Origin: Sphingobacterium daejeonense
GTDB lineage: Bacteria; Bacteroidota; Bacteroidia; Sphingobacteriales; Sphingobacteriaceae
Reading direction: 5' to 3'
DNA length: 64,000 nucleotides
NCBI RefSeq assembly: GCF_901472535.1
Contig: NZ_LR590470.1
Coordinates: forward strand, 4,340,001 to 4,404,000
In this document: positions 57,659 to 64,000 of the stretch, piece after piece
How the letters are laid out: each line of letters begins with the position of its first letter
How positions within the stretch are numbered: the first letter of the stretch is position 1
Made by a program: the position numbers and the translations under genes
Notes under the pieces: generated by a model
What the model saw: only the letters and a program-made list of their open reading frames with translations
What the model was told of the DNA's origin: nothing
Databases searched by the model: none

Positions 57659-57885
57659 AACGAGTCAAGTAATACGTAAGGAGTGAAACCTTACGATCCA
57701 CCGCTCTTCTCACTAAGGCTGTGACCTTAGGTCAGACCTAGGCAATCCTAGGCGGAACCTGAAAGCGGATTCACAGTAAGGCCCACTCCTACGTAAATAT
57801 ATACAAAAATATAATAAATCGTAGGAAATGAGCATAACCTTACTGCCTCCATCCCAGGTTCCAATTGAGAAGTTGGAGACTCGTT
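57659..57885 (+). ncRNA. Candidate structured RNA of about 227 nt, unknown family
   Basis: The strand is unproven. Outer helix AACGAGTC/GACTCGTT (57659-57666 with 57878-57885) closes a multi-branched fold. Inside are hairpins CGTAAGG/CCTTACG (57675-57681, 57689-57695), CTAAGG/CCTTAG (57713-57718, 57725-57730) and CCTAGG/CCTAGG (57737-57742, 57747-57752). A long arm is built from GGAACCTG/CAGGTTCC (57754-57761, 57855-57862), GGAT/ATCC (57767-57770, 57851-57854), CAGTAAGG/CCTTACTG (57774-57781, 57838-57845) and CCTACG/CGTAGG (57788-57793, 57820-57825). All helices listed are perfect and mutually compatible. The segment is G+C-richer than its AT-rich surroundings. No coding frame. I do not recognise a known RNA class. 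Confidence 0.6.
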
Positions 57886-57959
57886 GTATTAATTAGTTAA
57901 TTCTAATTACTGCTCAAACTTTTTGACATACATTATCACGTCATTACAAATATAATAAA

Positions 57960-57978
57960 GTTGATTTTAAAAATCAAC
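57960..57978. promoter_or_regulatory. Palindrome before the XRE gene, possible operator
   Basis: GTTGATTTT and AAAATCAAC are exact complements around a single central base, 16 bp before the ATG. XRE repressors usually bind such palindromes to control their own gene; that link is inferred. Confidence 0.45.
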
Positions 57979-57994
57979 AAAAAATAAAAAAAAT

Positions 57995-58219
57995 ATGTCA
58001 CCTAAGAAAATCAATCGAATAAGAGAAATTTTAGAGGAGAAAGGCTTAAAAAATAAAGATTTAATAATCCATTTTAAAATAAAGAAAGAAACAGTTTCAC
58101 GATGGATTAATAATAAACAACAACCTACTTTAAATACATTAAACGACTTAGCAGAGTTTTTGCAAGTAGATATTAGAGACTTACTCTATCCAAGTGAATG
58201 GATGAATAAAAAATCGTAG
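57995..58219 (+). CDS. XRE-family helix-turn-helix regulator, 74 residues
   Basis: Starts MSPKKINRIREILEEKGLKN. HTH_3/Cro-C1 domain: IIHFKIKKETVSRWINNKQQ and PTLNTLNDLAEFLQVDIRDL, ending LLYPSEW. AT-rich codons unlike the island to the left. It stands alone between the candidate structured RNA (110 bp upstream) and the capsule genes. Targets unknown. Confidence 0.88.
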   Translation: MSPKKINRIREILEEKGLKNKDLIIHFKIKKETVSRWINNKQQPTLNTLNDLAEFLQVDIRDLLYPSEWMNKKS

Positions 58220-58350
58220 AAATATCGAAAAATTGTAGAATACAAAAAATATAAAAATTTTTTCAAGTACATGATCTCTTGCGAAATAATTTTTTTGAAA
58301 CTTATTATATTTCTGACATCATCTGTAACTAGCCGACTAAAACACATAAT

Positions 58351-60270
58351 TTAATTAATTTTATCGAGCTTCTCAAAAATAGAATTCTGTGAGATATATT
58401 CTGGTACGATTTCCTTGATTAGCTCAACCAATACCATTGGGTTATGGTTAGCGAATTGGTTGGCTACTTGAGCACATAGGTGCTCAATTCGTTGCTTATT
58501 GACATCCAGTTCTTCGGTCCTTACCCTGGCGATCATAATTTTCTGATGATGCGTTTTGGTGGTGTTTTCATTGTCCGCTAGCAGCTCCTCATAGATCTTT
58601 TCACCCGGACGCAGGCCTGTCACTTCAATACCGATGTCTTCAGGATAATTATAACCTTTCAGTCGGATCATACGTATCGCAAGATCCATGATCTTGACAG
58701 GTTGTCCCATATCGAATACATAAATCTCACCGCCCTGACCCATTACCGCAGCCTCCTGCACTAATTGACAGGCCTCCGGAATGGTCATAAAATAACGCGT
58801 AATATCTTGATGGGTTACTGTCAATGGACCACCACGTTTCAGCTGCTTCTCAAACAATGGAATAACCGAACCGTTCGAGCCCAAAACGTTCCCAAAACGA
58901 GTCACAATAAAATTGGTTTTGCTCTGTCTGTTCAGTGCAGAGACATAGATTTCCGCTGCTCTCTTCGTTGCCCCCATGACATTCGTTGGGTTCACCGCTT
59001 TGTCCGTAGATACCATCACGAATTTCTCAACCCCATATTTATCAGCCATGTCGGCAAGGTTCTTTGAACCCCAAACATTGGTCAAGATAGACTCATAAGG
59101 ATTCTGCTCCATCAAAGGAACATGCTTATAGGCAGCTGCATGGAATACAATCTGTGGTCTATAATGTTCAAAGACAGATTCCATAAACTGACGATCGCGA
59201 ACATTGCCGACCATAAATAAAGTATCCTTGTGGCAGTTCGCCTTTAACTCCTGCTGAATATCATATAGTGCTGACTCAGCCTGGTCTATAACTAACAGCT
59301 TATCAAAATCCGTAAAGCTGATCTGACGAACCAGCTCTGAGCCAATAGATCCCGCTCCACCCGTAACCAAGATCACGCGTTCGCGCATCATTTCATGGAC
59401 AACAGGATTCTCAAGTTTTATGGCCTCCCTGCCCAATAGATCATCGATCTTCAAGGTACGCAATTGTCGAGTAGCTACCTTGCCACTCATCAACCTTGCC
59501 GAAGTAGGCATGATCTTCAGCTTAACTGGCAATGGCTCTATTTGAGAAGAAATACGTGAAACCCTTTCCTTGTTGTTGTCATCCAACGCGATAATGATGC
59601 TGTCCACCTTCAGTTTCTCAACAAATTCCTTCGTCAAGCGAACCATGCTTATAATCTTATAGCCATTGATCATCTTACCGATTCTGTTGGGATTATCATC
59701 TGCAAATGCCACCACCTTTACCTTTCTGCGCGTATCATTGCGCAATAAGTTCAAGGTGGTGTTTCCCATATTGCCGGCACCAAAGATCAGCACATTCTCA
59801 ACCTCACGACCGCTAAAGAAAAAGCTCTCATAGATGGTGCGGTAAAAAATCCTTGCCGCCACCAGACATACCGTTGTAAAGAATGCATGTGTAAACAATA
59901 CGGCATACGATGGACGTAGGTATTCACTGATTTCCGCCGTACGCTCATAATTGAAGCGTATAACCGTTGAAACCAACATCAGCACAGCCCAAGCCGCAAA
60001 TACAGCCTTGAAAATCCCCCAAGCATCCCGAAAACCAGTCTGCCTTACAATACCGCGATATGTCTTGAAATATAGAAAGGACAAGTAGTAAACAGCCCCG
60101 ATCAAAATGGACTTCTTGACCATCAGCTCCACAGTGAATCTTCCCTTGAAACTATTAATCACAAAATTCGATAGGAAAAAGCAAAAAATCACTATCATCA
60201 TATCGATCAGCAAGATAACCCACCTAGGGCTGTCTTTCTTGAAATACTTTCTCAGTCCAACTATGTCCAT
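58351..60270 (-). CDS. CapD/FlaA1-type nucleoside-diphosphate-sugar 4,6-dehydratase/epimerase, membrane-bound
   Basis: 639 residues. Four N-terminal membrane helices (MMIVIFCFFLSNFVI, LIGAVYYLSFLYFK, FAAWAVLMLVSTVI, AFFTTVCLVAARIFY) are followed by a CoA-binding-like Rossmann domain (VLIFGAGNMGNTTLNLL). The catalytic SDR domain has ILVTGGAGSIGSELVRQI, VFHAAAYKHVPLMEQNPYES, and the active stretch VSTDKAVNPTNVMGATKRAA with the Lys kept and Met in place of the usual Tyr. It then runs ITRYFMTIPEACQLVQEA and GLRPGEKIYEEL. It makes the first modified sugar for surface polysaccharide. First gene of a capsule locus with the autokinase at 62 kb. Confidence 0.94.
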   Translation of the reverse strand: MDIVGLRKYFKKDSPRWVILLIDMMIVIFCFFLSNFVINSFKGRFTVELMVKKSILIGAVYYLSFLYFKTYRGIVRQTGFRDAWGIFKAVFAAWAVLMLVSTVIRFNYERTAEISEYLRPSYAVLFTHAFFTTVCLVAARIFYRTIYESFFFSGREVENVLIFGAGNMGNTTLNLLRNDTRRKVKVVAFADDNPNRIGKMINGYKIISMVRLTKEFVEKLKVDSIIIALDDNNKERVSRISSQIEPLPVKLKIMPTSARLMSGKVATRQLRTLKIDDLLGREAIKLENPVVHEMMRERVILVTGGAGSIGSELVRQISFTDFDKLLVIDQAESALYDIQQELKANCHKDTLFMVGNVRDRQFMESVFEHYRPQIVFHAAAYKHVPLMEQNPYESILTNVWGSKNLADMADKYGVEKFVMVSTDKAVNPTNVMGATKRAAEIYVSALNRQSKTNFIVTRFGNVLGSNGSVIPLFEKQLKRGGPLTVTHQDITRYFMTIPEACQLVQEAAVMGQGGEIYVFDMGQPVKIMDLAIRMIRLKGYNYPEDIGIEVTGLRPGEKIYEELLADNENTTKTHHQKIMIARVRTEELDVNKQRIEHLCAQVANQFANHNPMVLVELIKEIVPEYISQNSIFEKLDKIN

Positions 60271-60457
60271 TAACTACTAATATTTTCCTTTAAAATTAAA
60301 GCCAAACCTATTTTGGGAGTAGGTCCGTGTGTCGTGTATCAAAGTAAACATCTACAAAGTTAGTGCCACAAGATGACGTAAAAATACTATCAATTGTTTT
60401 TTAGCAAGTTATGGTTAAATTCGTTAGTGTACTCTAATTAGATTGATTAAATCTTTT

Positions 60458-60465
60458 ACAAAGAT
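60458..60465 (-). promoter_or_regulatory. Putative promoter -7 of the CapD-type gene
   Basis: The minus strand reads TATCTTTG, with a TTG 22 bases further upstream (60488-60490). This would give a leader of roughly 180 nt before the ATG at 60270. Further -7-like boxes (TAACTTTG at 60355-60362, TAGGTTTG at 60303-60310) lie closer, so the true start is uncertain. Confidence 0.35.
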
Positions 60466-60540
60466 AGAAATATAAACTACGTGAAAACAATGTAATGAAT
60501 AATTTAACAAGAACTTAATTTTAGATTATATCAGAAAAAA

Positions 60541-60561
60541 ATGGGAGGTCTACCCTCCCAT
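60541..60561 (-). terminator. Terminator after the DUF6266 gene
   Basis: Perfect 8-bp stem ATGGGAGG/CCTCCCAT with loop TCTAC; the minus strand continues T7. It starts 4 bp beyond the stop codon. Confidence 0.8.
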
Positions 60562-60565
60562 CTTC

Positions 60566-61111
60566 TTACTCTACCACTTCTTCTGTGATCTCCGATAGGA
60601 ATTCACTGTCGGAACACCTCCGAGATTCCTCATTGTACACAAAGGCCCAAGCAATTAAATTCTTCCGGTCTGAGCTTGATGTCAGACTCAGCTCCATCAT
60701 CAGGTCCTTGCGCTGAACCGCTCCATACAGCCAGACCAACTCCCTTTCCTTGTCCATCAGCAACACGATGACCTGGTCGGTATCGTCAGAATTGAACAGG
60801 TTCCGGTCATTGCTCCAGCTCACCTTGATCTTTCCCTCCGCAGTACTGGCCCATTTGAGGTCATGCAGCCGCAACAAAGGTCCCTTACTGATCTCTACCT
60901 TGCTGTGATCGATCCTGAAATTGGGATATTCTCCTACGATCACATCATTCAGGACATGCCCAAAAGTTTCTGAGTACACAGTTGTCCTGGTAAACCTAAC
61001 ACCGATATGCCCAACCTCAAATGCCTGCTTCACCATCTTCATAAAATCCAGACCTACCCTGAACTTATGTCGCTGCAGCATCTGCTTTTCCGAGGGCTCA
61101 CTGCCAGTCAT
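60566..61111 (-). pseudogene. DUF6266-family protein, N-terminus replaced by an IS21-type end
   Basis: 181 residues. SEKQMLQRHKFRVGLDFMKM is the region that in intact DUF6266 proteins comes after about 35 residues (the KxxP-x-x-K-Q-L-x-x-R-x-x-F block). The later SWSNDRNLFNSDDTDQVIVL and ERELVWLYGAVQRKDL fit the C-terminal beta domain. Directly upstream of the apparent ATG is a stop and then the terminal sequence of an IS21-like element, so the native start is lost. The present ATG has no evident promoter. Confidence 0.7.
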
Positions 61112-61133
61112 TTAAGTCTGTTAGTGCCAGTTA

Positions 61134-61336
61134 TTACGGTTCAAAATGTGCCATATGATTAGTAATGATTTAGTATGTTACGGATCGATTTGTGCCATTA
61201 TTAGTTTTTGAGAAACTTTTGGTTACATATTCTCTCCTTAATTTGACTTTACGGTTCGATTTGTGCCACCGTCCGTCAATCATCATCTATGTCACTACTG
61301 TCTAAACAGCAGTGGTTTACGGTTTGATTTGTGCCA
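61134..61336 (+). repeat. Four copies of a 20-bp repeat at the IS21-type end
   Basis: Copies at 61134-61153, 61178-61197, 61249-61268 and 61317-61336 follow TTACGGNTCGATTTGTGCCA with one to four changes. Multiple internal end repeats are typical of IS21-family elements and serve as transposase binding sites. Confidence 0.8.
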
Positions 61337-61384
61337 CTTTCTGAGATCAATAAATTACCTTGTCGCCAAAAAAAAATCAGCGAC

Positions 61385-61897
61385 ATGGCCAATATACTTG
61401 ATCCAATGGACTTAAAACAGATCCTTACATTACATATTGATGGTTTGAGCAATCGTAGAATAGCCGTCATTTTGGGTATTTCACGCAATACCGGTAAATA
61501 CCTATATCAAACTGTTCTCTGCCAGTGATTACCCTTTCACGTCTCTTCTGGAGTTGGACAATGCCGCTTTAGCTGAACTATTTTCTTCCTATACTACGAT
61601 CGATACTGACCGTCACAATGAGCTGATGCTGTTTTTCGAGGGTGTAAACAGAGCCCGTCACCACCCTGGCTTCACATTTCTGTATCACTATCAGCAATAT
61701 GTCGAACAGAGCAAAGATCCATATAGCTATACGCAGTTTCTAGAGCATTACCGCCGTAAATATCCTGTAGAAAAAGGCTCCATGAAGCTCGACCATGTTG
61801 CCGGCCAGGAAATGTTCATAGACTTTGCTGGAAAGAAGCTCCAGATCGTCGACCGTGATACAGGCGAAGTAACGAATGTTGAAGTATTTGTCGCTAT
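61385..61897 (+). pseudogene. istA: IS21 transposase istA, frameshifted and truncated
   Basis: Starts MANILDPMDLKQILTLHIDG with the HTH NRRIAVILGISRNT. One extra G at 61493-61494 shifts the frame; removing it gives NTYIKLFSASDYPFTSLLEL and then the frame at 61554 (IDTDRHNELMLFFEGVNRAR, YSYTQFLEHYRRKY, GSMKLDHVAGQEMFIDFAGK). The match ends after EVFVAI, before the DDE core is complete. The following 28 residues are host sequence. Confidence 0.85.
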
Positions 61898-62072
61898 TCG
61901 AACTATAAATATTGGATTAAACAAATTAAATCAAACCTTCTCATTAAACAATATAAATTTAATATTTAATCAATTATTTATCGAATAAATAATATTAAGT
62001 ATTGATTACCAGATTGTTACCAAATAATAATTTGTGAAAAACATGCGCTTGTGGTCGTAAACTTCAAAAGAA

Positions 62073-62100
62073 AAGTCCAATGAAATAATTCATTGGACTT
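62073..62100 (-). terminator. Terminator of the autokinase transcript
   Basis: Perfect 12-bp stem AAGTCCAATGAA/TTCATTGGACTT with loop ATAA; the minus strand continues TTCTTTT. It lies about 95 bp after the stop at 62196. Confidence 0.75.
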
Positions 62101-62195
62101 ACGAAAAATCAAAATTAACGTGTGGATGCCAATTAATGATTCAATAAATTTATAACAAATAATTGAAACCTGTAAGTTCAATTATTTAATGTTCA

Positions 62196-64000
62196 TTATT
62201 TTTTCTTTTTGAAAAGCTTTTTAAATTGCTTACCAATTTTAGCTCTTAATGATACTGAACTCGCATCAACATAGCCATAACCATAACCGTAGCCATAACC
62301 ATATCCATATCCCCTAGCAAAGTCAACATCATTTAAAACAACTGCCATATTGCGAAGTTTGCCATCTTCATATAGTTCCTTAGGAACATTCAATAAGCGT
62401 TTATCTAGGTAATTCGCTCTAGTAACATACATAGTCAGATCTGCAAATTCAGAGATTAATAAGGTATCGGTTACTAAACTCACTGGAGCTGTATCTACAA
62501 TAACAAAGTCATAATTTTCACGTCCGTACTCAATTACTTCTTTAAAGTGGCCATTCATCAAAAGCTCTGCCGGGTTAGGAGCAATATATCCTGAATAGAT
62601 AATATCAAAATCATAAGGGGCAGGCTTGCGTATAATAATATTATCCACAGGCATATCCGGATTGATCAAATACTGTGTAATACCAATATTGGTATGCTGT
62701 AAATGGGATAAGCCTAGATAATCCAATACTTTTGGAGAACGAATATCAGCACCAATCAATAAAACTCTCTTACCAGACATAGCTAGAATTCTGGAAAGAT
62801 TAGTAGAAACAAATGATTTACCTTCACCTGATGTAGTTGAAGTTACAAAGATTACAGCTGAATCCTTCTTTGCTCCCAACATAAAAGCAATATTGGTGCG
62901 CAAGATCCGGAATGCTTCTGCTAATGAAGACCTATCATTATCTTTAACTACTGGATCATCAGAAGCCGGAATCTCGCCTAATATAGGAGCATTGAATTTC
63001 TCCTCAATATCTTTCCTTGAATGAACCTTATTGTCCATTAAGAATTTTAGATAAAGAATACCAAGAGGTAGAAGAAATCCTATAATCAAAGATCCTAACA
63101 AAATAATTACTTTTCTTGGAGCAACAGGTTTATCAGAACCGTACGCTTCATCAATCACTTTAAGATTTGCGGGAGTAGCTGAGGCTTTAATTTCAGTTTC
63201 TTCTCTCTTTTGTAATAAGAATAAGTATAAAGATTCAACAATCTGTTGCTGCCTAGAGATGTCTTTAAACCCTCTTTCTTGATTAGGCAACTGATTTAAC
63301 TTTCCTTCAAATTTATTTTTTTGACTTCTTAAAGAATTTACATTACTTTGCAGAACCTGTCTATAATTATTTAAAGAAGTACCTAAATTTGCTCCAATTT
63401 CATTAATATTTTTAGTTATATTTTGAACTACGGGATTTTCAGGTGTGGCAGATTTTAATAAATCCTCTCTTTCCAAAATTAAATCGTTATAATTCTTCAC
63501 AGTATTTTCTACTGATAAATCATTTAATCCAATATTAGAAGGCAATAGTTGAGGATTAGAAGGATTTACTGCTTGCCTCATCATATCAGCTAATTGAAGT
63601 TGAGTTTCAAATTCAATTAGTTTCTTTTCGTTTTCTGAAGCATTTTGCATATATAGTTGAACTTCAGAGTTCATGTCAACCAAATTATTGTTGTCTTTAT
63701 AATCAGCAACTTTAGAATCTGCCGCTGCAAGATCTTTAGAAATAATTTCTAATCTTGAATCAATAAAATCAGATGTCGCTCTAGTAAGTTGTGACCTGTC
63801 ATTGGTTACATCTTTATTATATTGATCAATTAAGGAATTCAAAATCAATTCAGCTTTACTTATATTTTTGCTTTCAAGTGAAAAATTTACAACATAAGAT
63901 TGTTTTTCATTATTGGGCTCAACAATAACATCCTTCATCAAATCTTCAACAATACTATTAACAGGGGAAAAACTGATGATTAAGTCATTATACAACTTTT
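62196..64000 (-). CDS. Wzc-like polysaccharide tyrosine autokinase, 5' part outside the window
   Basis: The frame is open to the edge; the apparent start near 63995 is a TTG inside the gene. Present: the second half of the Wzz periplasmic part with coiled coils, a GNVR-like stretch (INEIGANLGTSLNNYRQVLQ), the second membrane helix (VIILLGSLIIGFLLPLGILY), and the BY-kinase domain. The kinase has Walker A TSTTSGEGKSFVSTNLSRIL, Walker A' VLLIGADIRSP and Walker B FVIVDTAPVSLV. The tail is a tyrosine cluster RGYGYGYGYGYGYGYVDAS for autophosphorylation. It controls length and export of capsule or exopolysaccharide. Confidence 0.94.
   Translation of the reverse strand, partial: KLYNDLIISFSPVNSIVEDLMKDVIVEPNNEKQSYVVNFSLESKNISKAELILNSLIDQYNKDVTNDRSQLTRATSDFIDSRLEIISKDLAAADSKVADYKDNNNLVDMNSEVQLYMQNASENEKKLIEFETQLQLADMMRQAVNPSNPQLLPSNIGLNDLSVENTVKNYNDLILEREDLLKSATPENPVVQNITKNINEIGANLGTSLNNYRQVLQSNVNSLRSQKNKFEGKLNQLPNQERGFKDISRQQQIVESLYLFLLQKREETEIKASATPANLKVIDEAYGSDKPVAPRKVIILLGSLIIGFLLPLGILYLKFLMDNKVHSRKDIEEKFNAPILGEIPASDDPVVKDNDRSSLAEAFRILRTNIAFMLGAKKDSAVIFVTSTTSGEGKSFVSTNLSRILAMSGKRVLLIGADIRSPKVLDYLGLSHLQHTNIGITQYLINPDMPVDNIIIRKPAPYDFDIIYSGYIAPNPAELLMNGHFKEVIEYGRENYDFVIVDTAPVSLVTDTLLISEFADLTMYVTRANYLDKRLLNVPKELYEDGKLRNMAVVLNDVDFARGYGYGYGYGYGYGYVDASSVSLRAKIGKQFKKLFKKKK
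62271..62312 (-). repeat. Six-base tandem repeat coding for the Tyr-Gly tail
   Basis: Imperfect CCATAA/CCATAT/CCGTAG units in tandem, encoding seven Tyr-Gly pairs at the autokinase C-terminus. Such a hexamer track can change length by slippage without shifting the frame, which would alter the number of phosphorylatable Tyr. Confidence 0.7.

Larger units (their letters stand above)
61115..61897 (+). mobile_element. IS21-family insertion sequence, truncated remnant
   Basis: Consists of a left end with four direct repeats and the first part of istA; the matching sequence stops abruptly near 61897 within istA. No istB or right end is present in the window. It interrupts the DUF6266 gene. Confidence 0.75.

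Noticed and set aside
57659..57885. Retron or group II intron RNA
   Set aside because: The complementary ends suggested a retron-like layout, but no reverse transcriptase or intron domain V is present nearby.
1..64000. tRNA, rRNA genes or CRISPR arrays
   Set aside because: I looked for the T-loop GGTTCGA-type signature, rRNA blocks and regularly spaced repeats and found none that hold up. The only regularly repeated short motif is the IS21 end repeat.

Overview
The window looks like a Bacteroidetes chromosome, most likely Sphingobacterium or a close relative in Sphingobacteriaceae. Evidence: two SusC/SusD pairs, Bacteroidetes -7 promoter elements (TAnnTTTG) in front of several genes, DUF6266, DUF6807 (PmoA-like) and DUF1684 proteins, and a tyrosine autokinase of the capsule type. 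Assignment is by protein character only.

Layout. (1) 1-12.6 kb, minus strand: a sugar-uptake and sugar-oxidation operon. In transcription order: a ThuA/dehydrogenase/cupredoxin multidomain protein, ThuA, Gfo/Idh/MocA oxidoreductase, TIM-barrel isomerase, MFS transporter, SusC, SusD (cut by the window edge). A divergent AraC regulator sits at 12.7 kb. (2) 13.7-17.3 kb, minus: TolC/HlyD/ABC-2 permease drug-efflux operon. (3) 17.7-26.8 kb: housekeeping and single genes: ndk, with a 192-bp MITE-like element inside its terminator loop, a CocE/NonD hydrolase, Gfo/Idh plus DUF6807, ybeY, ruvX, an exported DUF1684-peptide deformylase fusion, an orphan LuxR response regulator, and glutaminyl cyclotransferase.

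(4) 26.9-57.1 kb is visibly richer in G+C and full of decayed genes. I read it as an old, degenerating mobile island. It keeps intact dnaG, several sensor kinases and AraC/LytTR regulators. It also holds remnants of conjugative-element genes (DUF3945-type, Toprim primase, HTH, RteC-like) and broken VOC, zinc-ribbon and FAD/Rieske genes. Two modules stand out. One (43.8-48.0 kb) is a 44-codon peptide, a perfect 13-bp hairpin, an acyltransferase-like protein, a LytS-type kinase, a LytTR regulator and an RteC-like protein. The other (48.7-56.0 kb) is MauE, a small secreted Cys protein, a TlpA-like thioredoxin, SusD and SusC.

(5) 57.2-64 kb: AT-rich again. It holds a strongly base-paired candidate RNA of about 227 nt (57659-57885), a small XRE regulator, a CapD/FlaA1-type dehydratase, a DUF6266 gene beheaded by an IS21-family remnant, and a tyrosine autokinase cut by the window edge.

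A caution for the whole window: nearly every broken gene I could resolve is repaired by removing one base from a homopolymer run (in ybeY, by adding one). Even ybeY is affected, so many 'pseudogenes' may be sequence errors. Genes in this state are marked pseudogene and their merged coordinates are given.
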